Part shown: piece after piece, positions 37,152 through 49,166 of the stretch
How positions within the stretch are numbered: position 1 is the stretch's first letter
How the letters are laid out: every line of letters starts with the position of its first letter
Assembly (NCBI RefSeq): GCF_010183535.1
Contig: NC_071331.1
Location: 14,198,001-14,262,000, forward strand
Source: Caenorhabditis remanei
Lineage: Eukaryota > Nematoda > Chromadorea > Rhabditida > Rhabditidae
Direction of reading: 5' to 3'
Length of the DNA stretch: 64,000 bases
The notes under the pieces: generated by a model
Told to the model about the DNA's origin: nothing
Databases searched by the model: none
Seen by the model: the letters and a program-made list of their open reading frames with translations, nothing else
Position numbers and translations under genes: made by a program

Positions 37152-39580
37152 ATGCCTCACACTCCCCCGCCGAACAAGAAGTTGAGCAGGGCAACAAGCC
37201 TGGACTCACCACCCGAGAAGACAATATTTCGAATAGGTAAGTCTGATTGATTCAATTTTTAAAAACTTTCCTCGCCGTGTTATCGGTGTTTCCTACCGGA
37301 AATCAGCTGTACGACATATCATCACACTCAATGATTATCTGATGTTGACATTAATAACCATATTACAAATCAGAGACGGTTCAATAGGGAAACTTTTCTC
37401 TCATTCTTATTTTTTATAACTGAATTCGTTGGTTAGTACCGTGGATCCTAGTTAGTACGCGTATTTTTTAAAAACATTCCACAGACAAAATGTTACAATA
37501 CCCATTGCGCGTTAGAATCTATCATAGAGTAGCTCTAACGAGTATTAAATGAAGATTGTTCAGAAGAACTTAAACGAAAAAAAACTTCCGGATGGAACCT
37601 CAGGTTGGGTACCAATTGAGATAATCATAATCGTCCCTAAAAGAACTAGTTCCGACATTTCAAAAAAGTAACGTTCACGCCGTATGATTGAACTTTCTTT
37701 ACACTTAACGCATGGCGAATAATCTGTTATATTCTAGACACCGTCGACCTCGACCTCCCTTCTACTACCAATGGACCTATTTCAACGGCAGTAGACGATC
37801 AGAGCCAAGATGACGAATATTCTGCTCCATCTGTTTTGTTTCCTTCCATGCGTCTTATGTTAGCAGCAATGTTGTGTTGTTGCTTCATCACATTATCAAT
37901 TTCATCTTCTAATCTTGCTGTCGCACTCATCTGTATGACATCTTGTCCAGTACATGGATATGGTGGTACATTAGAATGGCAGTCTCAACAAGAAGGATTG
38001 GTGTTGGCTGCTCAAAATGCGGGATCTTTAGTTATGATAGTGACAGGAATGTGGGCTGATAGGTTGAACGGAAAATGGATGGTATTTGTGGGATTGCTTC
38101 TTTGCTGTATAGGGAACCTCATGCTTCCACTATTAGCTTCCAAATCATTCTGGTTCGCGGTCCTCGCTAGAATTTCTATCGGCGCCAGTGATGCGTGTTT
38201 AATGCCGGCCGTCAATTCACTTATCACACGGTAATAGAAAATATAGATTGGGAAGACTAATTACTATCATAAAGTGATTCAGATGGTTCCCACAAGCAGA
38301 AAGGCCTGCAGCAATTGGTCTCATTTCTGGAGGACGTCAAATCGGAACTCTTTTTATCCTCCCGACAGCCGGATATTTGTGTACTCGTAAAGATGTTCTC
38401 GATGGTTGGCCAGCTATTTTCTATCTCTCCGCCGTAATTTCCGTGCTGGTCACGGTATTCTGGATACCATTTGGGGCTGACAAACCGGCGAAACAAATTT
38501 GTATCTCGAGCAGAGAAAAGGAGTTTATTGAAACTAGAATTGCATGTGAATCCATAGGTAAACGAACAGACCGAACTCGACGAGTACCGTAAGTTAATGA
38601 TACGGATTTTCACAAACTTCCTATCATCACGTTCTACAGATATGGAGCAATGTTCCGTTCAAAACCACTTTGGGCGTGTATTTTCGCTTTGATTTGTCAC
38701 GAGTACCCCCTTGTTATAATGCTTCAATTCTTGCCAAACTATATGAGAGATGTTCTCGAGTTTGCACCGACAAAAAATGGGATCATTGCGGCACTTCCAA
38801 TTTTGTGTCTATTCCTTTCAAAAACGTTCTCATCATCTCTCTCCTCTTATCTCACTACAAACATGCACTTGGACAAAACGTTTGTTTGCAAGGTATGAAC
38901 ACAAGATTTGAAAAGAAGATGTGATTAATGCGACTTGCAGTGTTTTAACGCTACAGCTTCCGCTGGACTGGCAATTTGCATCTTTCTTGTCCCGTATTTC
39001 AATAAAGAAAGTGCATTTCTCGCAGTCTTTTGCCTGTGCGGTGCAATGATATTTGCTGGATTACATACACCTGGAGTAATCACGGCAATGGTTCAGATAG
39101 CTCCAGCCTTTTCGGGTATTATAACCGGGTGGTCATTTTTTGCAGTAGCCTGGTTTTCAATAGGTAACAAAATTCTCACGAAGTACATTGTTCAATCAGG
39201 TTGGTTGTTCACCAAAAAAATCACAAAACTAAAAGGATACACTTCTCAGGTTCCGTGACCGAATGGGGTATGGTTTTCCGAGTATCTGCACTAGTAGCTG
39301 CACTTCCAGTTGTTGTATTCACAGTTTGGGGTTCCGCTGATCGGGAGGTTTGTCCCGTTTAATTAATTCTTCTTTCTAACCTAATTTTTCAGTGGTGGGC
39401 TGCTCCATCTTCAAAATGCTCAGTCGCCTCATTTCATCGCCCTTCAATCAGAGACCGGAGTCGAGAGGTTTTCAATTTTGTTTCTTCTTTAAGAGCTACA
39501 ACAAGTTTTTCTTTCAGATGTCTAGAGCTACTTCTTCAACTTCCCTCGGTCAACAGTCACGTGTATCATCCAGTAGATAA
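37152..39580 (+). CDS. SLC17-family major-facilitator transporter
   Basis: Eight exons (37152-37236, 37738-38230, 38283-38588, 38640-38892, 38941-39199, 39250-39347, 39393-39467, 39518-39580) give 543 residues, the usual size for the vesicular glutamate/sialin/phosphate transporter group. About 12 hydrophobic segments are visible. The MFS motif after the second helix is present as GMWADRLNGKWM. The segment EWQSQQEGLVLAAQNAGSL aligns with the W-x3-Q-G-x3-s-f region of SLC17. Later family marks are ASVTEW-like (GSVTEWGMVF) and a REWWAAP-type end. Both termini are Ser/Pro-rich and cytoplasmic. The substrate (glutamate, phosphate, sialic acid or other anion) cannot be told from sequence. The poly(A) signal is AATAAA at 39749. 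Confidence 0.85.
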
Positions 39581-39748
39581 ATTCATTGAAATCTGAACCT
39601 ACCTCTTGTGAAGATTTACTTTTGGAAATGCATTTGGGTCTGCTCCTGCTTCTGGTTTGTCTATTATTTGATGTTGATCGCCTCCTGGTCATTTTTGTCT
39701 GCAGCACTTTTCGAATATCTTACTTCGAAGGTTGCTGAAATGATCTCT

Positions 39749-39754
39749 AATAAA
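39749..39754 (+). terminator. Poly(A) signal of the SLC17 gene
   Basis: AATAAA lies 169 bases after the stop codon at 39580. Confidence 0.5.
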
Positions 39755-40002
39755 TTTACTTTCTCAATATTACAAACGAAAAACAGAGTAAAGTATATTC
39801 ATAATATCAATAGTTTCTACTTTTTTGAAAAATAAGACATGGAATTGCTGTGAAAGCGCAAAACCCATTTAAACCTACGAATATGATTACTTTTTCATCA
39901 CTTCGCAACTACAACTTTGAAGTAAATCATTGCTTCATGAATCGGATATATACACGAACGACCGAAGGTGTTTATATAACTCATAAGCATTTTGAACAGA
40001 GC

Positions 40003-40402
40003 TATTATCGGAATAAAAAAGTTCCGACATTTTTTACCGACGCACAACAGTCGCGCCACTGATCTCCGGGAACGCCCACTCATCAAAAACATTTCTTCTG
40101 CACGACCAGGGCACGGTTTCTTTGACTTCGCGGGTGAATTTTTGTTTAAAAATACCACTTTTTAAAATAAAATTTGATCTTTTTTCCTCAAACTTCATGG
40201 CGGAAAGGAAATTTTAAAGGAAATAGATCAAATTTTATTTTTAAAAGTGGTATTTTTAATCAAAACTTCACCCGCGAAGTCAAAGAAACCGTGCCCTGAT
40301 TGTGCAGAAGAAATGTTTTTGATAAGTGGGCGTTCCCGTAGATCAGTGGCGCGACTCTTGCGCGTTGGTAAAAAATGTCGGAACTTTTTTATTCCGATAA
40401 TA
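40003..40402. mobile_element. Foldback element with two 177-base arms
   Basis: Left arm 40003-40179 (TATTATCGGAATAAAAAAGT...) and right arm 40226-40402 are inverted copies of equal length, roughly 93% identical by eye, around a 46-base loop. Both arms contain the same GC-rich core (TTGACTTCGCGGGTGAA). Short open frames across each arm are mirror images and not genes. The element sits between two convergent genes. Confidence 0.88.
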
Positions 40403-40743
40403 AAAAACAACAAAACAAGTCTGAAAATAGTTGTGGCTTTTGAAAAACAGCAGGTGTGCGGTGGTGCGCGTTTGCATCGTTCAAAAAAGAAAGCAGCGCG
40501 CTGCATGCAGCGAAAAAATTTCAGGAACAAACAAAATTCGGAAAGAAATACAGAATAAAAATAGTATATATAATGAGACATATAAAGTCTAAAATACGTT
40601 AAAAATCAGAGCATATCCGTTAACATCATTGTCATAATTACTGATGAATACGGTGAAAAAGTGAGAGAAAAGAGAAAGTCTTGAATGGAATGAATGTAGA
40701 AAAACGAAAAAGGCACGAGCGAGATTTATATATTAAACTAATG

Positions 40744-41736
40744 TCAACGACTACTGTTCTCTTTACTTGTTTTCCTGTGTACTTTTTTAGTACGAGATGA
40801 GTGAACTGGTGATACTCCTTCTCCAACTTTTGGTTTGTACTCATCTGTGGTTTTTGAGTTGAATGACGAAAGAATTTCTCCAGCGTTCTTATGCCATCCG
40901 GAAGCTTGTTTTGCAAATCTGAAAATTTATTTTATTAAATCAAAGAATCAACGAGCTGAACTGATTACTTTAGCACGCAAGTTGCATGATTCTCCTTTTT
41001 CCCTAATATCTTATTCAAAACCGCCATCATTTTCGCTTTCGCATCATCTTTTGACTTCTCGACATTCAATCCTGAGCTACTTGGTTCCATTGATCCAGGT
41101 CGAATAGATTTTGTTCCAGAAATTGCATTTTCAAACTTCTCTAACGCGATGTGATAAGTGTATCTCGCTTTGGCGTATTCCCAATACTCATCAGAGATAA
41201 ACTTGGTGAGAGGTTTCAACGTTTCGAGTTGATTCCGAACATACTTCTCTTGTTCCTCTGCCAATTTCTTCGATGCTTTGACTGTTGGTTCCAGTGTATC
41301 AAGTTTCAACTCTTTCAGACCATGCCGTTGGAAAGTATCGTAAACTACCAGGAAGTCTGAACAATGCTGATAACCAGGATCCACTGGAATAGTTGATGGA
41401 ATCGTAGAAATGGCGAGCTGAAAATTAACGAAAGTTGAAGATTGGGGTTTCTTCAAAACAAATCGAACATACAGTCTCTGCAGAAGCTTTGCTTTCAACC
41501 AAAACGAGCATGAGTGCAGAATGAAGTTTATCAGCTGACTCCTTATAATGATCCATGTTCTTACAAGCCGCTTTAATATCATTTTCGTATGCCATTTTCT
41601 TTTTCTTCTTTTTCAACAACGAGATTCCTTTATTTTGAGCAGGACAAGTGATGCCATAAAACCCTTTTTGAAATCCCACTTCGTCAACTGCACTTTTCGG
41701 GGCTCTTGAACTTTTTGTACTGTACGAAGAGGCCAT
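40744..41736 (-). CDS. BAR-like helical protein
   Basis: Three exons (41473-41736, 40969-41417, 40744-40918) give 295 residues. After a basic N-terminus with a poly-Lys run (LLKKKKKKM), most of the chain is predicted helical with heptad-like spacing. The segment about 110-190 (CSDFLVVYDTFQRHGLKELK, PLTKFISDEYWEYAKARYTY) has the look of a BAR-type membrane-curvature domain, with the PL..F...Y...AR..Y..A pattern. The C-terminus is basic and Ser-rich (HRKTSKENSSR). I infer a role at membranes from the fold resemblance only; no orthologue is recognised. Confidence 0.75.
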
Positions 41737-44720
41737 CGTGTTGTCAAATTTTACAGTTTAATCCAGCGAACAAGTCTGCGATGTAAAATGAATTCGAAAT
41801 TGAACTCAATTTTTCAGTTTTTCTTTTAAATTTCTTTGATGCGTTGTCGTTGTTCAGTTGGTGGTCGCGTGAAAATAATTATTCGTTGCAAATTTATTAT
41901 TCAAGACATTGAAGAAAAAAGAAAACATGGAAGAGAGATAAGAGGAACAAAAGAGAAAATGACATCTAGGTATCCATCGTAACTTTTTTCGAAAAAGAAA
42001 ACAAATGAAAAAGAAATTGGAATTCATCATTGGAATGAAGCTCTGGTGGAGGATCTTCAACACGAATCATGCCTTGAGTAGTCACCAGTTCACTGCTTTC
42101 TTCTGACTTTCTCCGTTCCAAATATTTTCTGCTCATCCCTTCTTTTCTTTCCTTCTTCGTCGTCCACAACCCATATTTCATCCAATTTCCGGACCCGGCG
42201 ACCTTTTTTGGTCCAATCGTTTGTCGTGTCCGTCGTTCTCTGTCTCCTTTTCTCAATCTTATTCTCTCGCATCGTTCCTTTTTCAGAGCTTCAAAGAAAA
42301 TGAAATATTGGTGGGTTTACATGGTCATAAATCTCCCTTTTCAGACAAATGCTTGACTCCAGGAGACGGAGAAGGGAGTTAATCAAAGTTGTCGATCAGG
42401 AAAACAGAAACTCATTTCCTTTGAGACCACCCACTTACTATAGCTTTCCAGATACTGCATTCTATTTCTTATTCTATGATTCTAAATTTCCCCGAATTCC
42501 ATTTTTCAGTGATCCACCCTGACTATATTCTCAACTTCTCTATTTTCCGTGTATCTTTTCCTTCTGTTACCTGAAACAAAACCCTTCCATTTGTTCTCCC
42601 ACCACACCGCTTGCATCTCTGTTTGCTTTTCCATTTTAAGAGCACAAAGTGAGAAGAATTTACAGAGAAGAAAATAGAAAAAGAGCTCCTGACATTGAAG
42701 AGTTTTTGTATCCGAATGGCGGAGCAAAGAGAGGAATAACTCAATTCGATTTTGAAGGCGGCGAAGTGAGAAGAGTCTCTTTTTCTAACTTTGCGTCGAA
42801 AAAGAAGAAGTTACACACCAAATTGTTCATTTTTCACAATTTTTTTCAGATTTCTCCGAAAGGATCTGAGGACTCCAAACATAGTGTTTTTTACTGATCC
42901 CAAACCTGAAGCTTCACAAAAGAAACAGATTTTGGTAGGATTTCACTACTCATGTTCTCTAAAATTTCTGAATTTTCTATCCGTTTCGTTTGAAGCGAAC
43001 TCAATTAGTAATCGCCGCCCGTCTTCACTTTCCATTTCACATTTGACTTTTATGGAGTAAAAGTCATTGACTTCTCTCTTGTTAGCCCCCTGGCCTCGTT
43101 GGCTCTGTTGTCTCCGAATGTACTTCTTTCCACTCAACTAGTCAGTCCATTCATTCCTTTTATCCCCTTGCCATCTCGATCAGAAACGTTTTTTTTGTTC
43201 GTTGGAGCAACACCCGTTAGAAGAATTGGCTTTGTTGTTAGCCACTTTTTTGTGTGTATGTGAGAGTGCCCTCGGGGAAAAGGTGCATGATGACGGATCC
43301 GTTTTTTCCAACATCTTCCAAGGAATGTCGTGATTTTTTCATGAGTTTTGAACTACTTTTAACGGATGTATGCGGGAAAAGTATGAAATATCTTTGAGTG
43401 TTCTTGTACTATCATTTTCCTATTTTAGTCGAATGAAGTTCTGTTTTGAAGCTATAGTAAAATCATCTAAAAGGATTGAACTCGTGCCAGGCAGAATTCT
43501 ATATAACTACAATGTTCGCACTTCACCTTGTGACTCGTTCTCGAGTTAGAATTTCAAATAGAATGAGTCCCTGATCTGTAATTTTTAGAATCTCACGGAT
43601 GTGTTTCTAGAAAATTAAAAAAAAAACAAAGTTGTAGTCTCAAAAACAACTCAATGTATAGATATTACACGAATCCTCTCGTGAGAATTCTAGTTTTATC
43701 TACATAGCTCAATATTGATAGCAAATCAAGCATTAGAAAAACATGGAACTGGAAAATTATTTATCCTTTCGAAATCGTTTTTTGTTAATTTAGAAAGTTC
43801 CAGAAAATGATAAAACAAAGAAAGATTAGCCAAATATACATCAATAATGACCACTATTTACCAGTACTTTCTTGTAATTTACCTCTTTCATAGAGTCAAT
43901 CCAAATAGACTTACAATGAACGTACTCTGACTGTCTCGAATAATTTTTCTGAAAATTTCAAATTCTTGACTGATAGGCTCTACCTCAAAAAGTTACTTGG
44001 ACAATCCATATTTTGGTGGACTCTATCACACAACTAAATTACTCGTAAATTGTGAAGGGACAGTCGAAGTACATTCTATTTTAGACTATTTTCCCGAAAT
44101 TTTCAAAGCTTTGCCCAAATTTTGAGACACTACCTCTGAGCACAGTTATTCTGTGTCCACGCTCGATTATTCATCAGTATTTTGAAACGTCTTTCCATTT
44201 TTTTTGCTTTGTTTCTCTGTACTTTTCACGTGTTCTTCCAGCAATCTGATCTTCTCAAAGTCCTAAAATCAGAATGAAGGATAGGAAAAACGAGCTCCAC
44301 CTCTTCTTCATTCCTTCTTTTTCCCTCCTTCTTCTCCTAGACTCCGCCCCTATTTTTCTCCCTCTTCTTCCTCGTTTTTCGCTTCTTCGTCACATAGACT
44401 GAGACGGAGAAAGAAATATTGTGCTCTTCTACTGCTGGTGGATGCATGTTGTCACTGGCTCCTTGATACCCTCTTCAGTTCTCTCCCTCTCTCTTTCTTT
44501 TCTCTAATTTCTTTGTTCGTGGAACATCCTATAATTATTGTAGTCCCGACTCGCCTAGTCTCCAAGACAACCCAATGTGGTCGATGTGAAAGAGGCATCA
44601 ACCAATGCACCTGAATTCATTCTCTTCTGCTCTTCCACATCTTCACATCCTATCATCTGAATCCAAACCCGAATCCAAATCGGATTTCCTACGTTGTCCA
44701 CGTCGACGACAACAAAAGTT
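41737..44720. other. Intergenic region, about 3 kb, no secure gene
   Basis: This holds the promoter of the gene at 41736 (-) and the long upstream region of the gene at 44721 (+). Two weak coding candidates exist. One is a minus-strand frame at 41966-42256 (GSGNWMKYGLWTTKKER, then VEDPPPELHSNDEF). The other is a set of possible plus-strand pieces at 42660-42765 and 42851-42897 that splice in phase to a stop. Neither has a convincing start or family. Around 43900-44110 there are diverged inverted segments (GTACTCTGACTGTC against GACAGTCGAAGTAC), perhaps an old palindromic element. Confidence 0.4.
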
Positions 44721-47700
44721 ATGCGATTAATATGGAATTGTTTGTTGTGGGCGGCACTCGTCATCTCCTTAACTTCAGCAGGTGAGCTCTCTTTTCAACA
44801 CAAAAAATGAATATTCATTTGAGTGGAAGTCTTTGGGATTATAGAAAAACATGGAGGCATTCCCATAGAATCACCATTTGAGATGAATGAATCATAAATG
44901 TATATATTCTAATCCTTTTCGTAATTCGATGATTCTTGTTCTTTTTTCTTTTTCGAAAGATTAGAAGAAACGATGTAAGAATATAGTCTGTTTACTCCAT
45001 GGAAATTATTTTTAAAAAAACAGAATAGAAACGAAAATTAACTAGGAAATCTGCGAGAATGTAGAAGAGCTACTCGAAAAGAAATCCACAATTGGGCTAA
45101 TCAGAGATTCCCTCTAGCTGCCATTTTTCATATTTTTCAGTGTGTTTTCAGATTTCTTCTTTCGTTTTTTGAGATATCTCAAAGTATTTCTCTATAGAAA
45201 AACAGAAACATAGAGATGCATTTTTATAAAAAACCTGAATGAATACAAAAAAAAATGAGACTGAGAGAAACGGGCAGTTAGATTCCAGATGTCCGAGTCG
45301 AAGAATCTCCCACTTTTCTTTCACAACGAGAAATTAATGACAATGCTTTTCGTTTTATTTCTTGCCGCCACTGACGCCAGAAGCACCAACTGTTTTCTAT
45401 CTTTTCCTGTCGAACTCTCGCTCCCTCATCTGATTTATTCGTTGTTTATCATCATCATCATCATCTATTTCTAACATTAGTTTCCTGGATAGAAAAAAAG
45501 AAGAAAAAGTGTGAAGAGATGGGATGAAAAGACTAACCGCAGACTTGTTGTTATCACATATCAAACTTAAAGTGATTCATCAAAGTCAACTTGACTTCTC
45601 GAAGAAGATCTGTGTCATGGGATATTGTGATAACAGAGTTTGAACTTTACTGAAATCAGTGGTGAAATAATACGAAAATAAATATAAATTTGTGGATTTA
45701 ATCCGCTTCTCCAACAAATTTCTAGCAACCAAAACCTCGATCTTTGAGATTTTAGGTTCTTTATCAGTATACTTGTCTCACATTCATCCCATTTCTGCTT
45801 ATAATAGTTCTATTATGATTCGTTCCATTTTCCCATTTCTCCCCATCTTCTTCCATTGTCTCCTTCTTTTCCTTTTTTATTTTTTCAAGAAATTTCAAAA
45901 AGCAAGTGAGTGAGTATACAGCGAAGGATTATTTGTATCTCCTCACTCCTTCTTCCACACAGCTTCTTTATCCATCGTGGGAACATCAGAAGCAAATGCA
46001 TTGCGTGTCTTTGTGCACTTTTCTGTTTTTTCGTCGTCAAATTACACACACCCACTCCCACTTTTTCTGCTCCAAAACCATCTTATACATCCACTTTGCA
46101 CTTGGAATCCGGGACCGGAATCCCTCCACACCTTACCGGGTTTTTCTCCTTCCTTCATTCAGTCTAAAAGCTTCCCGTGCACTTTTAGATTGTTTCGTCT
46201 TCTACTATTATCCAAGCGCATAAAAGTTGAGCGCTTCCGGTGCACTTAAAAAAGTCAAAAGTCGTAGACAGAATTCAATTTAATTCCCAAAAACTTTTCT
46301 ACCGAAACTCGAAAACTAGGTCCGACACTAAAAGGACCAACCAATATGCTCTTCGCAACTGCTCTAGATTAATTGATTATGCGTGGAATTCATAAATTAT
46401 GAGCGAGATGAGCGGACTTGTGCTCTCATTTCTTTTCTGGATGTGCACTTTCTTCAACTATGCATTGGACAGGCTCTCACAGAAGAAAGACAGAGAGAAA
46501 CAGAGTCATTCAGTTTTTAAGTGACCCAATAACGACTAAGACATTGGTCCGGTCGGAAGTCGATGCCACAGGCGAGCCAATTGTTTGTTTATACAAGTCG
46601 AATGGCATGCGGAAAAAGGTTTTCGAAATGTCTCCAAAGCAGCAAAACCGAGGAAAAAGGAGGGGGTCCATTAAGAATAAGAAATTGTGCCTTTTATGAG
46701 TTTTTTCTTTTTTTTTTTGAAAGCTAGTTAGGTGGATATACAAGATATACCAATATGAGCCATGAATTCAGAAACTGCAGTGCTTTTGGTAGAAATTTAC
46801 CATGTCATAGTCATCACGTTTTAGGCTATCACGTTTTAACCAACGGAATAACAAAACAGAATAACACTTTTTCGGACACGAGTGAAACCTATTATCTGAT
46901 ACATTTTTCGAAGTATTTTCAAAACGAAAAGACGAATTTCACAGTATCTCATGAGTTCTTTCCAGACTCTCAATATTGGAACCATTCGAGAAATACACCT
47001 TTTCATACCAAAAATGTCTCACAGGAAGTATTTTTCCTTGGCAGCACCCGTCATCCACTTTTCTTGTAGATTCCTTTAGAGTACATCTGTTTCGTCATAA
47101 AGATCATTCACACCAAAACACTTTGTTAAAAAGATTGAAAGATTGAGCGAAACATTGTTCGAATCTCTCTTTTTCTTTCGGTCAAGGTCCTCCTTCATTT
47201 GCAATTTGATAAACGAAAAGAAGGAGAGTTTCATACGATGTGCGGGGATAAAGAAAAAGGAGAAGAAGAATAAAAGATCCCCTGGGTACATTATATCTTA
47301 AACGCCTCTTTTCTACCACCAAAAGGAGAAAGAAACCACAGGATCACACGTTGTCTCGTTGTTTCATGCTTTGTCAAAAGTGTATGGAAAAGGTCAGATT
47401 TTGAAAAATGATGATGGGATGGGGAATGGAAATAAGAAATATGTCTTCAGACGATTTGAAATATCTTCTTTTCAAAATACAGTAATCTATTTGAGTCTTA
47501 AAAGAAGTGAAGGGATCAAAACTGATAATTTGCAGGCGGGAACCAAGTGAAATGTTTCTGCGACCGAGATTCATGCGACGACAATTTGCTGTGTCAAGGA
47601 GATTTCTGCTTTATCGGGTTACATCGCAGCGACGATCGTAAGTTTTTTCTTCTTCTTCTTTTTCTAGAATCCGGGCAAAACTTTTTATACTTTTATACGG

Positions 47701-48866
47701 AGTTTCGACGATTTGATGTCACTTTAGTCCTCAAAGAATTCATCATAACACTTCTGATCAACGAATCCAGGATAGAGTAGAAGAGGAGATAAAGTACAAA
47801 AAGTGTTCGGGAAAAGCAAGAATGTTTGACAGCTGTAGCTTACTAGTAATATATGATCTACACATTGAGACGACGACAGAAACAAAGAAGAAACGACACG
47901 AATTATCAGCGATTTCAATCAGAGAACCTTCTTCTTTTCCATTCATCTTGCTCTTTTCAAGACACCGGCAACAAGCACACGGGTTCTTTTTTCTACTCGG
48001 GCGGCTCGTTTTTGGTTTGAAAAACATGACGCGTTGATGTGGCAAAAGAAGAGAGTGTGGGTGCAGTTGGCACCATCAATTCCCGCGGGACTTTCCCAAC
48101 CAAAACAAACTTTTTTCTGATGGTCCTTCTTTCTTCTTCTTCTTATTCAGCTTGTCTCCTGCGAGTCTCTACACAAATTGTGTCATTCACATACACACAC
48201 ACATACACAAAGTAGTAGTGGATTCAAATTTGAGGAATTGAATAGAGAGTGCTTGATTTGAAGAGACATTCTGTCTCCGTTTCTCGATTAAATGTAATGT
48301 TTCGGTGCATTTCGGTGGGGATGAGCGCCCTTCAGGCGTGTTTTGGGTGCAATTGGGCGCGAAAATAGTTCTAGGACCAATGTTTTTAGGAGTTAGAAGA
48401 AGAGGGGGAGAATGAAACAATTGTATGTGAGTGGATGTTATATTTAACTGATTTCAGGTGACGTTCCACGACTTCGACAACATTGCGGGACTATTGACGA
48501 ACTTCCATTTCTGAATGCTCATGTAAATTGTGATGAACGACAAGATAACTGGCAAGAAGTGTGTAGATGTTCCGAAGATTTCTGTAATACATTCGCATTC
48601 CTGAGGTCTTCGATCGATGTTCGACCAGATCCAAAAGATTCTGTACAATTCGTGAAACAAGACGCACAATATCCAATTGAACACAGACCTCAGGTGAGTT
48701 TTATGATTCTCTTATAAAGATCTTTAAAAAAACAAATTTTCAGCCAGAAGTCGTCTATCGTCAACATAACTCTTCACTTATCGTACTTCTGGTTATCATC
48801 CCCTTGTCTGTCGGGGGTTTTGCAGTATGCCTTATCTTCCTAAACTACCATTGTAAGATGTGTTGA
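44721..48866 (+). CDS. Three-finger (Ly6/activin-receptor-like) single-pass membrane protein
   Basis: Four exons (44721-44781, 47536-47637, 48458-48693, 48744-48866) give 173 residues. A signal peptide (MRLIWNCLLWAALVISLTSA) leads into one Cys-rich domain: CFCDRDSCDDNLLCQGDFCF, HCGTID, VNCDE, then EVCRCSEDFCN. Ten Cys and the closing C-C...D.CN are typical of the extracellular ligand-binding fold of TGF-beta receptors and Ly6 proteins. A transmembrane helix (SLIVLLVIIPLSVGGFAVCL) is followed by a tail of only about 10 residues with Cys, so there is no kinase: it could be a co-receptor or decoy. Many nematode proteins share this layout. The poly(A) signal AATAAA is at 49038. Confidence 0.85.
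44782..47535 (+). other. First intron of the three-finger gene (2.75 kb)
   Basis: It follows the signal-peptide exon and is many times longer than most introns here. It is pyrimidine-rich with open frames that lack splice sites and start context. Long first introns in Caenorhabditis often hold enhancers; no specific site was identified. Confidence 0.45.
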
Positions 48867-49037
48867 CCTCTCTTTCATCTCAAACAATACTTTCTGTCAT
48901 CAACATTTCAGTGAGTTTCAGGGACCACAAACCCATTTTCACAATCAATCCTTTTGTTTCTTTTCCCGTTGTTAGGTCCTTCTTTTTTCTCGCCTTCTGT
49001 GATATTTATGATTTTCGAATCTATTTTTTAAATGTCC

Positions 49038-49043
49038 AATAAA
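49038..49043 (+). terminator. Poly(A) signal of the three-finger gene
   Basis: AATAAA lies 172 bases after the stop at 48866 and 124 bases before the stop of the convergent gene at 49167. Confidence 0.55.
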
Positions 49044-49166
49044 CATGTATTTGTATTATTTATTTAATCTCGAATTAGTAAAAAATAGTTAGCTGAAAAA
49101 CATTTATGGCAAGGAATTGAAAGTATCATAGAGTAAGTAATGAATCAAAAAATGTAACACGTATTG

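Noticed and set aside
39898..40581. Open frames on both strands around 39.9-40.6 kb with near-identical products
   Set aside because: They are mirror-image readings of the two arms of the foldback element, not paralogous genes.
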